From contig SFKY01000004.1 of NCBI GenBank assembly GCA_004554665.1, forward strand, positions 12,974-76,973: a stretch of 64,000 nucleotides of DNA, in the 5' to 3' direction. Every line of letters begins with the position of its first letter. Position 1 is the stretch's first letter. This document shows, in pieces, positions 1 to 8,611 of the stretch. The notes beneath the pieces were generated by a model. That model was not told the origin of the DNA. It ran no database searches and was given only the letters and a program-made list of their open reading frames with translations. Origin of the DNA: Bacteroidales bacterium (GTDB taxonomy: Bacteria; Bacteroidota; Bacteroidia; Bacteroidales; Bacteroidaceae). A program made the translations under genes and the position numbers.

Positions 1-1558
1 ACATCCGGGTGCGCACATAGTGGGCCACTGCCTCGGCCTCCTTTCTCAGCTGCTTGGCCGTCTCTCCCTGCCCCAACAGGTCTGCCATCTCTGCCAGAAG
101 CTGCTTGTCCACATAGAGAAACGAGTTCAGGCACACACTCTCCTGATTCATCGACCAGGCTCCGTCACCGTTTGGCAGCATCTTCGTCTCGTCAAATCGC
201 ACCGCATTGTCCATACCGCTCTCCCATGCGGCAGCGATCAGGGTGCCGTCGGTCGAGCCATACTCGCAGATACCGTTGCGGTCGTGGTCGCGATCGGTAT
301 ACCACCAGCGGTGGAACTTGAGCAGTTTGGGGAACAGTTCGGCCACGAAATTCTTGTCGCCCGATGCCCGATAGACATTCATGGCTCCCCATGTGGCAAG
401 CGGCGGTTTGGTGTCGCGCCAGTTGTTGGTGGCCTTGTTTCGGCCTATGTAGTCGGCCACCATGCCATTGGCGGCCTGATGGTCGAAGAAGGCGCGCATC
501 TCGTCCTTGGCCATCTCCGGATGGAAGAGGGCGTTGCCCGAGGCAATCTTCCACGAGTCCCATGCCCAGAAACCTTTGTTGAAGCGTATGTACGAGGGCA
601 AGCTTCCGTCGTGCAGCAGGTCGCCTGCCGCCGAGCGCCAGTTGCTGTTCAGGGTCATCATGGCTTTCACCAGAATCCGTCGATAGAGATTGTCGCTCAG
701 ATACTTCCCCTTGCCGTTGAGCAGTGTGGCAAGCCATTGGTTCCATCTGGTGGCATTCTCTTCCAGACACTTGTCCGTATCCACAGCCTCCCATCGGGCC
801 ATTTCGGCCGCCAAATCCTCCTTGGGCAGGGCCACCGTCTGGAGGTAGTGGGCTGTACAGCGCTCGCCCGGTTGCAGCACCCGGCCTTGTTTCTCCGTCA
901 CCAGCAGACTGTCTTTGCCCACAGGTTTCAGTTGCGAGGCTGTGGCGAAGCGGATGGCCACTTGCAGCGAGTCTTTCAGGCGGCAGATGGTTGCCGTCTT
1001 GTCCTCAAAGCGGCATGAGGTGATGTTGGGGAAAGCGCCGCCACGCCAGGTCCATGTGAGGGTGATGGGTTGCGTGCTCTGGTTCACCACCTCTGCCTTG
1101 ACCAAGGCCGTGCGCGAGGAGATGAAGCACAATTCGGTGCGGAAGGCGAGCTGCTCATTGGCCGACACTTGCATCAGCCGTCCGGGCAAATATTGGGAAT
1201 ACTGCACGGTACGCGCCATATTAAACGACTTGCCGTTCACCCGTATAAAGGGTTGGGCCAGTGTGATGGCTATCCAGCCGTTACCGTCCATCGTCATCGG
1301 GCCGATAAAGGCTCCGGCATGCCGTCCTACCTCATTCACGGGCAGGGCATACCCTGTCCAGGCACCCATGTCCGAAAAGACATTCAGTTCCTCGCCCCGT
1401 ACCAACGCCCCCGTCGGCACATTCTTGATGTTGATGAGGTTGATGAAATCGGTCTGACAAACAGACAGGGGTTCCTCCGATACCGGCAAAGAGGAAGCGC
1501 ACACAGAGCAGAGGCACAGCCACGCAGCTCCACAAAACAGCATTAGTTTCTTTTTCAT
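1..1558 (-). CDS. GH63-family glucosidase (YgjK-like), 3' end cut by window edge
   Basis: The frame is open from the ATG at 1558 to the window edge, giving 519 codons; the C-terminus lies outside. It begins with a lipophilic signal peptide (MKKKLMLFCGAAWLCLC). An N-terminal beta-rich region of about 300 residues is followed by an (alpha/alpha)6-barrel with FWAWDSW at 330-336, a TKPPLATWG stretch and WESGMDN at 445-451. These match the GH63 oligosaccharide glucosidases such as E. coli YgjK and the related trehalase-type clan. Family members hydrolyse alpha-glucosides; the signal peptide suggests periplasmic or surface action. A -7 box lies about 100 bp upstream. The substrate cannot be read from sequence. 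GH37 is less likely because of the FWAWDSW context. Confidence 0.85.
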   Translation of the reverse strand, partial: MKKKLMLFCGAAWLCLCSVCASSLPVSEEPLSVCQTDFINLINIKNVPTGALVRGEELNVFSDMGAWTGYALPVNEVGRHAGAFIGPMTMDGNGWIAITLAQPFIRVNGKSFNMARTVQYSQYLPGRLMQVSANEQLAFRTELCFISSRTALVKAEVVNQSTQPITLTWTWRGGAFPNITSCRFEDKTATICRLKDSLQVAIRFATASQLKPVGKDSLLVTEKQGRVLQPGERCTAHYLQTVALPKEDLAAEMARWEAVDTDKCLEENATRWNQWLATLLNGKGKYLSDNLYRRILVKAMMTLNSNWRSAAGDLLHDGSLPSYIRFNKGFWAWDSWKIASGNALFHPEMAKDEMRAFFDHQAANGMVADYIGRNKATNNWRDTKPPLATWGAMNVYRASGDKNFVAELFPKLLKFHRWWYTDRDHDRNGICEYGSTDGTLIAAAWESGMDNAVRFDETKMLPNGDGAWSMNQESVCLNSFLYVDKQLLAEMADLLGQGETAKQLRKEAEAVAHYVRTRM

Positions 1559-1660
1559 GAATATTCTATCGTTTTCCCCTAACAGAGAGGCAGGTTACTA
1601 TCTCGTCCATTCCCTTACAGGGTATTGTCCCCATCAATGGCGACATGTTTTTGCATGCTA

Positions 1661-1668
1661 CAAAGATA
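1661..1668 (-). promoter_or_regulatory. Bacteroidetes -7 box for the GH63 gene
   Basis: The minus strand reads TATCTTTG, an exact match to the Bacteroidetes TAnnTTTG -7 element, about 103 bp upstream of the GH63 start. No clear -33 TTTG is seen. Confidence 0.5.
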
Positions 1669-1759
1669 CCTATTTAAAAATGAAGAAAATGAATAAACCG
1701 GTATCTTTTTTCTCCGTTAACCGATTTTAACGGATTGCAGCGGCCAAAGTGGCAGTTCG

Positions 1760-1965
1760 GCAGATTGTTATACAACCGACAACGATGACAACCCCATCAA
1801 CCCATGTTGTTGTCTCGGTTGTCTAAGTGGTGTAAGTTGTGATATGTTTTTTGAACGACAACAGAGACAACTGTAACAACTTTTCCTTTTTTGTGGTTGT
1901 CTAAGTTGTCGATAATTATTTTACGAACAACAACTTTTGTTCAAAAACAAGTGTTGTTATCATCA
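1760..1965. repeat. GTTGT/ACAAC-rich low-complexity intergenic segment
   Basis: About 200 bp packed with GTTGT and its complement ACAAC, able to fold into several imperfect hairpins, for example ACAACCGACAAC near 1768 with GTTGTCTCGGTTGT near 1810. No convincing ORF. It lies in the 709-bp gap upstream of the GH63 gene. Confidence 0.5.
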
Positions 1966-2041
1966 TAACGCTAATGACCGATTTGGATTAAACGGTGAGT
2001 TGTCTTCATCTTTGCAGTGGTAAAAGAGGCTTTTTCCAGAC

Positions 2042-2129
2042 CGTACACCATTTGCGATACGGTCGTACGGCAAATGCGATACGAGCGTATGGCAAATGGA
2101 ATACGGGCGTATCTCAAATGGTGTACGGT
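2042..2129. repeat. Four tandem 22-bp units, outer ends inverted
   Basis: Four contiguous 22-bp units start at 2042, 2064, 2086 and 2108. They share CGTAY at the start, CAAATG in the middle (mutated in unit 1) and ATACGG near the end. The outermost bases form a perfect 14-bp inverted repeat (CCGTACACCATTTG at 2041-2054, its complement at 2115-2128). There is no spacer variation as in CRISPR and no ORF. Confidence 0.75.
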
Positions 2130-2179
2130 CAGCAAAAGCGGCTATTGGACCCGCTAAATGGGAGCTTGGGATAACCCAA

Positions 2180-2228
2180 CAGCGGCACAGGCAGGGAGAC
2201 GGTGGGATCCCTGCTGCCTGTGCCGCTG
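2180..2228 (-). terminator. Hairpin downstream of the 95-aa gene
   Basis: A perfect 15-bp stem (CAGCGGCACAGGCAG at 2180-2194 with its complement at 2214-2228) and a 19-nt loop, about 40 bp past the stop of the minus-strand gene. There is no good T run, so it could also be an RNA-stabilising hairpin. Confidence 0.5.
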
Positions 2229-2267
2229 CTTGTAGAACCGGCGGGTCAGGCCGGCGGCTGTCGGAGA

Positions 2268-2555
2268 TTATGCCCTGGGACGAACCTCTCCGTCTACCAG
2301 CGTCACGAACCCGTGCTCACGGGCCTTGCCCAAGAGATAGTTGGCCTCCTTGTGGGAGCACCGGTAGGTACGCTTCAGTTCGATGAGGAAGTTGGCCTTG
2401 GTAATAGGCTTGCCGGCCTGCTTCTCCAATATCTTTTGTGTACTCTTCTGCAAGTCGCTGGGGTTATAACGGATATGTTTCTTGTTCAGGTAATTGACAA
2501 CAACGAGGGCAACGACCACCAGTAAAACGATTGTTAATATTAATGTCGAATTCAT
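2268..2555 (-). CDS. Small single-pass membrane protein, unknown function
   Basis: 95 residues. Residues 4-22 form one hydrophobic helix (LILTIVLLVVVALVVVNYL), followed by a basic, soluble region of about 70 residues with a possible helix-turn-helix or winged-helix look (KANFLIELKRTYRCSHKEA). I do not recognise a named family. It is preferred over the overlapping plus-strand frames because it has a membrane segment, normal composition and its own TATATTTG -7 box at 2588-2595. It diverges from the SLC13 gene. Confidence 0.65.
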   Translation of the reverse strand: MNSTLILTIVLLVVVALVVVNYLNKKHIRYNPSDLQKSTQKILEKQAGKPITKANFLIELKRTYRCSHKEANYLLGKAREHGFVTLVDGEVRPRA

Positions 2556-2587
2556 AAGATATTAAGTTTTGATAGTTATGTGATGCG

Positions 2588-2595
2588 CAAATATA
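2588..2595 (-). promoter_or_regulatory. -7 box for the 95-aa membrane protein gene
   Basis: The minus strand reads TATATTTG 33 bp upstream of the ATG. It is back to back with the SLC13 promoter. Confidence 0.5.
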
Positions 2596-2640
2596 CTAAA
2601 AATTTCGATAGCAGGCTGTTTTTTCCTCGTTTTTTTTATG

Positions 2641-2667
2641 TTGGTTTCCACAAAATGCCTATATTTG
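2641..2667 (+). promoter_or_regulatory. Promoter of the SLC13 gene
   Basis: TTG at 2641-2643 and TATATTTG at 2660-2667, 36 bp before the ATG; matches the Bacteroidetes -33/-7 pattern. Confidence 0.55.
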
Positions 2668-2703
2668 CAGACCTAAGTCTTTGTTTTAACGCATTATTTT
2701 TTT

Positions 2704-4263
2704 ATGGAAGACAATCTTAAAGACCTGAACGCTCCCGTCGTGGAGCCAGACGAAGCGGAAACCGATTCCGCATTTGACCGCCGCCGTAGGCTCATAGGTG
2801 CTATTGGTGCTCCCATTTGTGCGCTACTGGTATGGTTTACCCCCATTGCAGGGCTCTCTCCCGAGGCTCATAAGTTGTTGGCCATCATGACCTTGGTGGC
2901 ATTGTGGTGGATTACCGAGCCCATCCCCATCCCCGTTACCTCGATGGTGGGCCCCACACTGTGTGTCATTTGTGGTGTGGTCAAGATGAAAGAGGCCTTT
3001 GCAGCCTTTGCCAACCCTATGATTTTCCTCTTTATGGGTGGATTCATCATTGCCAAGGCCATGATGGTCAACGGGCTTGACAAGCGCATCGCCTATGGCA
3101 TCATCTCCATGAAGTGGGTGGGCGATTGTCCCCGCCGCATCTTCCTGGCCATCGGTCTGGCCTGCATGCTGTGTTCGGGATGGATCAGCAACACGGCCAC
3201 AGCGGCCATGATGTTCCCCATCGCGCTGGGCTTGCTGGAGGCTATCCGCGAGATGATGGCTGCCAACGGCAAGACCATCAATCTAAGGACTTACAAGTAC
3301 GCCACCGGCCTGATGCTGATGACGGCCTACGCTTGCTCTATAGGTGGCGTACTTACCCCCATAGGCACACCTCCCAACATCATCATGCTCGGCTTCCTGA
3401 GCGAGATGTGCGACATCCATGTCTCCTTCTTCCAGTGGATGGTCTGGGGCTTGGTGGCCATGATAGCCTACTTTATCATTGCCTACATCGTGCTCGCACG
3501 CATGTTCCCCTCGGATGTGGAGCATATCGAGGGTGCGCAAGACTTTATCAGGGGTAAGGTAAAGGAACTCGGAAACTGGACCACGGCGCAGAAAAATACG
3601 CTTTTCGCCTTTCTGGTGGCCGTCATCCTGTGGGTGACCCCCGGATTCCTCAATATCTTCCTCGGTACACAGAGCGAAGTGCTCACCGCCTATAACCGTC
3701 TGTTCCCCGAAGCCATCGCCGCCATGATTGGTGCGTTGCTGCTCTTCTTCCTGCCTGTGGACCGCAAGTGGAGCCGCATGACCCTGACATGGAGCGATGC
3801 CGTGAAGGGCGTGGAGTGGGGTACCCTGCTGCTCTTCGGCGGTGGTCTGGCGATGGGTGGAATGATGTACAGCACGGGTCTTTCAGAGTGGATTGGCGCA
3901 CAGATCATCAGCATGATGGGTGGCGATCCGTCCGAACTGCTGTTGGTGGCCGTGTTCTGCGTCATGTCGCTGCTGCTGTCGGAGCTTACCTCCCACACAG
4001 CAGCCACCAATATGATAGGCCCGCTCGCCATTGGTGCGGCCCTGTCGGCAGGTTTCAGTCCTGTTCCTGTGGCTGTGGGTGTGGCCTTGTCGGCCTCGTT
4101 GGGCTTCATGCTCCCCGTCTCCACCCCGCCCAATGCCATCGTCTATGCGAGTGGCTATATCCCCATCACCAAGATGATCAAGACGGGTGTATATATCGAC
4201 TTCATCGGTATAGCCGTCGTCACGATTCCTATTGTGCTCTATCTGGTGGAGATGATTCTGTAA
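2704..4263 (+). CDS. SLC13/DASS-family sodium-coupled anion (dicarboxylate-type) transporter
   Basis: 519 residues with about a dozen hydrophobic segments, the usual size for the family. The two inverted-repeat signature loops are visible: a SNT motif at 162-164 (GWISNTATAAMM) and a second loop at about 429-436 (TSHTAATN). A TPPN turn near 471 follows, typical of DASS carriers. Such proteins import di- or tricarboxylates or sulfate with sodium across the inner membrane. The first 30 residues are polar and cytoplasmic. It stands alone between its own promoter and a strong terminator. Substrate is unknown; dicarboxylates such as succinate are an inference. Confidence 0.9.
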   Translation: MEDNLKDLNAPVVEPDEAETDSAFDRRRRLIGAIGAPICALLVWFTPIAGLSPEAHKLLAIMTLVALWWITEPIPIPVTSMVGPTLCVICGVVKMKEAFAAFANPMIFLFMGGFIIAKAMMVNGLDKRIAYGIISMKWVGDCPRRIFLAIGLACMLCSGWISNTATAAMMFPIALGLLEAIREMMAANGKTINLRTYKYATGLMLMTAYACSIGGVLTPIGTPPNIIMLGFLSEMCDIHVSFFQWMVWGLVAMIAYFIIAYIVLARMFPSDVEHIEGAQDFIRGKVKELGNWTTAQKNTLFAFLVAVILWVTPGFLNIFLGTQSEVLTAYNRLFPEAIAAMIGALLLFFLPVDRKWSRMTLTWSDAVKGVEWGTLLLFGGGLAMGGMMYSTGLSEWIGAQIISMMGGDPSELLLVAVFCVMSLLLSELTSHTAATNMIGPLAIGAALSAGFSPVPVAVGVALSASLGFMLPVSTPPNAIVYASGYIPITKMIKTGVYIDFIGIAVVTIPIVLYLVEMIL

Positions 4264-4297
4264 CGTTGAGTCTACCCCTCCTTCGTAGATAAGTGAC

Positions 4298-4335
4298 GGA
4301 GGCACCCCGGGCTGCGATGATGCCGGGGTGCCTCC
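4298..4335 (+). terminator. Intrinsic-type hairpin after the SLC13 gene
   Basis: Perfect 13-bp GC-rich stem (GGAGGCACCCCGG at 4298-4310, complement at 4323-4335), 12-nt loop, followed by GTGTTTTGG; 34 bp past the stop. Confidence 0.75.
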
Positions 4336-4395
4336 AGTGTTTTGGGGTATGGCCAAATTTTTATCGGGGTGGCCGACAATTCTTTTGCCGAAATA

Positions 4396-4427
4396 TTTGC
4401 ACAACCCACGTGTTTTTCCTATCTTTG
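4396..4427 (+). promoter_or_regulatory. Consensus promoter of the GH95 gene
   Basis: TTTG at 4396-4399 and TATCTTTG at 4420-4427, 20 bp apart: a near-ideal Bacteroidetes promoter. It predicts a leader of about 85 nt to the ATG at 4520. Confidence 0.7.
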
Positions 4428-4519
4428 TCCACAACTCTTCCGCCACTATCCATGACCGGCATGGCATAGTCTCGGGATGTCTGAAAAACCGTAGATGGAA
4501 AAACTTAAATGATACATAT

Positions 4520-6967
4520 ATGAACCGAAGAATCTGTTTATTGTTCACACTTGCCGTGGGTGTGTTGTCGCTTCATGCCCAGCAGCCGCCCATGAGAATC
4601 TGGTACAACACGCCGGCACCGGTATCCATCCCCCAATCCATCTCGCAGGAGCAGGTGAAGGTAGACTACAACGGCAACGGTAAGAAACTCAAGATGCGCG
4701 GAAGCGTCTGGGAGAACCTCAGCCTGCCGTTGGGCAACAGTAGTCTGGGCGCCACGCTGCTCCAGTCTACCCCAGTAGACCGTATCGTCCTCAACGAGAA
4801 GAGCCTCTGGAGCGGAGGCCCCAACTCGGGTAGCGGAGCCAAGACCTACTGGGCACAGAATCCGAACTCGGCACGCCAGTTGCCGGCCATCCGTCAGGCT
4901 TTTGTCGACGGCGACCAGCACGCGGTCGACTCGCTCACTTGCCGCGCCTTCTCCGGTACCATTCCCTACAATGGTGGAGACCGCGACACGTTGCGTTTCG
5001 GCAGTTTCACCACGATGGGAGAGTGCTTTGTGAGCACGGGTCTCAACGAAGCCGACAGCCGGTCGTTTGTCCGCGAGCTCTCGTTGGATGAAGCCGTGAA
5101 CCATGTCAGCTTCCAGAACGGTGGAGCCAACTATCGCCGCAGCTGTTTTGTCTCCTATCCCGACCAGGCACTCGTCATGCGCTACGAAGCCGACAAGCGT
5201 GGACTCCAGAACCTGGAATGGTGCTATCTTCCCAACCCGAGGGCTACCGGCAGGTGGACCACGGAGCGCGACGGCATGGTCTATACGGCCACCCTCAACA
5301 ACAACGGGCTGCCCTACGCCATCCGCGTGAAGGCACGTGCCAAGGGAGGCAGCGTGAAGTACGACAACGGGCGCATCATCGTGCGTGGTGCCGACTATGT
5401 AGACTTCATCCTCACGGCGGCCACGGGCTATGTCATCAACAAGCACCCCGATTTCTCCGATCCGCGCACCTATTACGGACAGGATCCTGTGGCCATCACA
5501 GCCCAGCACATGACCGCTGCCGCCGCCAAGAGCTACAAGAAGCTCTACAAGCGCCATGTGGCCGACTACCAGCGATTGTATAACCGTCTCACCCTCTCCA
5601 TCAATCCCGGCAAGCAGTTGCCCGACGTGCCCATCGACGAGCGCATCGACCGCTACCGCGAGAGCAGTGGAGACAACTATCTGGAGACCCTCTTCTACCA
5701 GTATGGCCGCTATATGGCCATCGCCGCGTCGCGTGGTGCCACCCTTCCCATGAACCTGCAGGGCATCTGGTGCAAGGATGTCAGTGCGATATGGAGCAGC
5801 GACTACCACAACAACATCAACCTGCAGATGAACTATTGGCCCATATGCTCTGCCAATCTCGATGAGTGCTTCCAGCCCTTTGTCGAGTACCTGCAGATGA
5901 TCTATGAGCCCGGCAAGCTCACCGCCAAGGCCATGTTCGACGCCCAAGGCTGGACCGCCAATATCTCTACCAACCCATTCGGTTTTACCGGTCCGCTCCA
6001 GAGTTGGGATATGGGTTGGAACCTTGCCGCCATCAATGGTCCGTGGCTCGCCACGCACATCTGGGACTACTACGACTATACACGCGACCGCGACTGGCTG
6101 GCCCAGACGGGTTACCCGTTGCTGCGTGAGAGTGCTCGCTTCGTGTGCGGCTACCTCTGGCGCCAGTCCAATGGCCGCTATACGGCTGCTCCTTCGACCT
6201 CGCCCGAGCATGGTCCGATAGACAAGGGAGCCACCTTTGCCAACGCGGTGGCCAAGGAGGTGCTGATGCAGGCCGTGGAGGCTTCGAAGATTTTGGCCAC
6301 CGATGAGGGCGAGCGTGCGCAGTGGGACGATGTGCTCCGCAACATCGAGCCTTACCAGATAGGTCGCTACGGCCAGCTCATGGAGTGGTCGCGCGACATC
6401 GACAATCCCAAGGATGAGCACCGCCATACCAACCACCTCTTCGGCCTGTTCCCCGGCACTACCATCTCGCCGGTCACTACCCCGCAGCTGGCCGATGCAG
6501 CCAAGGTGGTACTGGAGCATCGCGGCGACTTCTCGACGGGTTGGAGCATGGGCTGGAAGCTCAATCTGTGGGCGCATCTCATGGATGGCAACCGCTCGTA
6601 CAAGCTCTTGCAGAACCTGCTGAGCACCGGTGTCACCTACAACCTGTGGGATACGCATCCGCCTTTCCAGATCGACGGCAACTTTGGTGGTCTCTCGGGT
6701 ATGACAGAGATGCTGGTACAGAGCAATCTGGGCTATATCCACCTGCTTCCTGCCCTGCCCGACGCATGGCAACAGGGCAGCGTGTGCGGTGTCAGGGCCC
6801 GTGGCAACTTCACGCTCGACATCCGCTGGAACCAGGCGGCCAACCCGCGTGTAGAGGTAAGCGTGCTTTCGGGTTCGGGAGGCCCCTGCAAACTCACCTA
6901 CAAGCAGCAGACCAAGACCATCGAGACCGTAAAGGGCAAGCGCTATAGCGTTACCTTCACCGAGTAA
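4520..6967 (+). CDS. GH95 alpha-L-fucosidase / alpha-L-galactosidase
   Basis: 815 residues. The frame is open further upstream, but the ATG at 4520 starts a clear signal peptide (MNRRICLLFTLAVGVLSLHA) and lies after the promoter at 4396-4427. An N-terminal beta domain with PLGNSSLGA and LNEKSLWSGGP is typical of GH95. The (alpha/alpha)6 barrel carries NNINLQMNYW, where N432 and N434 correspond to the paired asparagines that activate water in the bifidobacterial AfcA enzyme. E563 in SPEHGP is the probable acid, and D719 lies in QIDGNFGG. The family cleaves alpha-1,2-fucose, or L-galactose in rhamnogalacturonan II. The nearby GH106 makes a pectic substrate plausible. It is a single-gene unit with a terminator. 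Confidence 0.93.
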   Translation: MNRRICLLFTLAVGVLSLHAQQPPMRIWYNTPAPVSIPQSISQEQVKVDYNGNGKKLKMRGSVWENLSLPLGNSSLGATLLQSTPVDRIVLNEKSLWSGGPNSGSGAKTYWAQNPNSARQLPAIRQAFVDGDQHAVDSLTCRAFSGTIPYNGGDRDTLRFGSFTTMGECFVSTGLNEADSRSFVRELSLDEAVNHVSFQNGGANYRRSCFVSYPDQALVMRYEADKRGLQNLEWCYLPNPRATGRWTTERDGMVYTATLNNNGLPYAIRVKARAKGGSVKYDNGRIIVRGADYVDFILTAATGYVINKHPDFSDPRTYYGQDPVAITAQHMTAAAAKSYKKLYKRHVADYQRLYNRLTLSINPGKQLPDVPIDERIDRYRESSGDNYLETLFYQYGRYMAIAASRGATLPMNLQGIWCKDVSAIWSSDYHNNINLQMNYWPICSANLDECFQPFVEYLQMIYEPGKLTAKAMFDAQGWTANISTNPFGFTGPLQSWDMGWNLAAINGPWLATHIWDYYDYTRDRDWLAQTGYPLLRESARFVCGYLWRQSNGRYTAAPSTSPEHGPIDKGATFANAVAKEVLMQAVEASKILATDEGERAQWDDVLRNIEPYQIGRYGQLMEWSRDIDNPKDEHRHTNHLFGLFPGTTISPVTTPQLADAAKVVLEHRGDFSTGWSMGWKLNLWAHLMDGNRSYKLLQNLLSTGVTYNLWDTHPPFQIDGNFGGLSGMTEMLVQSNLGYIHLLPALPDAWQQGSVCGVRARGNFTLDIRWNQAANPRVEVSVLSGSGGPCKLTYKQQTKTIETVKGKRYSVTFTE

Positions 6968-6991
6968 CCGACAGTAACTACATAAGGACAG

Positions 6992-7028
6992 ACTGCGTGC
7001 ATGGCTCAGGGCTGTGCACGCAGTTTTT
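6992..7028 (+). terminator. Rho-independent terminator after GH95
   Basis: Stem ACTGCGTGCA (6992-7001) with TGCACGCAGT (7015-7024), followed by a TTTTT run. Confidence 0.8.
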
Positions 7029-7107
7029 GGATATAGGCAGATACGGTGTGTCAAGAAAAAAGTAAAAAAAACTTGGTGATTTCCTTTTTATTGCGCGCGA
7101 TTTAGCT

Positions 7108-7115
7108 TATCTTTG
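7108..7115 (+). promoter_or_regulatory. -7 box of the DUF4369/thioredoxin-fold lipoprotein gene
   Basis: TATCTTTG 28 bp before the ATG, with TTG upstream at 7091. Confidence 0.55.
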
Positions 7116-7143
7116 CAGTTGAATTTTTGAAAACAACAAGAAG

Positions 7144-8304
7144 ATGAAGATATCCAAGTTATTTACACTGTCTGCCATGTCGTTGGCAGTGCTTGCATTG
7201 GCTTCCTGCAATAAAAAGTTTCAGGTAACAGGTACCATCAGCGATGCCAAAGACTCCATCCTGTATTTTGAGAACATGAGTCTCAACGGTCCGGTGACCG
7301 TCGACTCGGTGCAATTGGGCGAGGACGGCACCTTCGCTTTCGACGGTCAGGCTGCCGATGCGCCCGAGTTTTACCGTCTGCGCATAGCCGGCCAGATAGT
7401 CAACGTATGCATCGACTCGACAGAAACCGTAACGGTCAAGGCATCGTATCCCACCATGTCGTCGCAGTATGAGGTGTCGGGTTCCGACAACTGTGCCAAG
7501 ATCAAGGAGCTTGCCCTGCTGCAGCTCGCCCTGCAGAGCCAGATCAATGCGGTGGCCAACGATCCCACCACGGGAGTGGACAGCGTGAAGGTGGCTGTGG
7601 AGCGGTTGCTGGTCAACTATAAGGACAATGTGAAGCGCAACTATATCTTCAAGGAGCCCATGAAGGCGTATGCTTACTTCGCCCTCTTCCAGACTTTCAC
7701 CTTGGGCAACATCCAGAGCCTCGTCTTCAATCCCCGTTCCAATGCTGACGACATCAAGGCCTATGCCGCCGTCGCTACCAGTTGGGATGCGAACTGGCCG
7801 GAGGCTGAGCGCGGTGTAAATCTGCACAATATCGCCCTGGAGGGAATGAAAGATATGCGTATCGTACGCAATGAGGCGCTGGCCAACCGTATCGACCCGA
7901 ACAAGGTGAGCGTCACAGGACTGATAGACATCGCCTTGCAAGACAACAAGGGCGTGGTGCGCAAGTTGTCTGACCTCAAGGGCAAGGTGGTCTTCCTCGA
8001 TTTCCACCTCTTCGCCTCTGATCAGAGTATGAAGCGTATCATGATGCTCCGCGACCTGTACAACAAGTACCATGCACAGGGCTTGGAGATTTACCAGATT
8101 GCCGTTGACCCCAACGAGCACTTCTGGAAAACACAGACCGCCGCACTGCCTTGGGTGAGCGTACGCGACGAGAGCGGCGCTTCGGCACGCTCTTACAACG
8201 TGCAGGGCATCCCCACATACTTTCTGATAGACCGCTCCAACTCGCTCTACAAGCGTGCCGAGCAAATCAAGGATGTAGAGGCAGAAATCAAGAGCCTGCT
8301 GTAA
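7144..8304 (+). CDS. DUF4369 + thioredoxin-like (TlpA/AhpC type) lipoprotein lacking CXXC
   Basis: 386 residues. A signal peptide ends in a lipobox (LAVLALASC, acylated Cys22), so it is a lipoprotein. Residues ~28-120 look like DUF4369 (VTGTISDAKDSILYFENM). After an alpha-helical linker, residues ~255-386 have the thioredoxin/TlpA fold (GKVVFLDF at 280-287 and the cis-proline loop GIPTYFLIDR). Where the redox CXXC should lie the sequence reads FHLFASDQSMK (287-297), with no cysteine, so disulfide exchange by the usual mechanism is not expected. Bacteroidetes have other DUF4369 proteins with degenerate sites, so this may be a recurrent non-redox subgroup. The partner is unknown. Confidence 0.8.
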   Translation: MKISKLFTLSAMSLAVLALASCNKKFQVTGTISDAKDSILYFENMSLNGPVTVDSVQLGEDGTFAFDGQAADAPEFYRLRIAGQIVNVCIDSTETVTVKASYPTMSSQYEVSGSDNCAKIKELALLQLALQSQINAVANDPTTGVDSVKVAVERLLVNYKDNVKRNYIFKEPMKAYAYFALFQTFTLGNIQSLVFNPRSNADDIKAYAAVATSWDANWPEAERGVNLHNIALEGMKDMRIVRNEALANRIDPNKVSVTGLIDIALQDNKGVVRKLSDLKGKVVFLDFHLFASDQSMKRIMMLRDLYNKYHAQGLEIYQIAVDPNEHFWKTQTAALPWVSVRDESGASARSYNVQGIPTYFLIDRSNSLYKRAEQIKDVEAEIKSLL

Positions 8305-8327
8305 GACACAATCCATCACATTTTTGG

Positions 8328-8376
8328 CGGCGCTCATGCTGACATTTACACGTCGCAAATGTCAGCATGAGCGCCG
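8328..8376 (+). terminator. Perfect 20-bp hairpin after the thioredoxin-fold gene
   Basis: CGGCGCTCATGCTGACATTT (8328-8347) and its exact complement (8357-8376) with a 9-nt loop, 24 bp past the stop. No T run follows, so termination is likely but unproven. The 307-bp gap to the next gene otherwise holds only that gene's promoter. Confidence 0.6.
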
Positions 8377-8466
8377 TAATCGTGGAAAAAAGTTCCCAAG
8401 ACAGGGTTGAAAGCCTTTTTGGAGAAAGAATAGGCCATTTGTAACACAATATTTATAAAAAATGTA

Positions 8467-8496
8467 TTGTATTTCTATGGTTTTGTTGTATATTTG
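8467..8496 (+). promoter_or_regulatory. Promoter of the DUF4377 lipoprotein gene
   Basis: TTG at 8467-8469 and TATATTTG at 8489-8496 with a 19-bp spacer. Confidence 0.6.
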
Positions 8497-8611
8497 TCCT
8501 GTCCAACGGCGCACTGTTGTAGTCAAAATTACTGCTGCCCTATGATAGAGGTGTTGTATGGACGGTATAAAGTTGTATTTAATGTTTCATCGAAAGGCTG
8601 CAGAATGTAAG

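Noticed and set aside
2202..2525. 107-residue plus-strand frame overlapping the small membrane protein
   Set aside because: The minus-strand gene has a transmembrane segment and its own promoter; the plus frame has neither.
4538..7054. 838-residue open frame on the minus strand
   Set aside because: It is antisense to the whole GH95 gene, shows no family motif and has a His/Val/Gly-rich composition typical of antisense to GC-rich codons.
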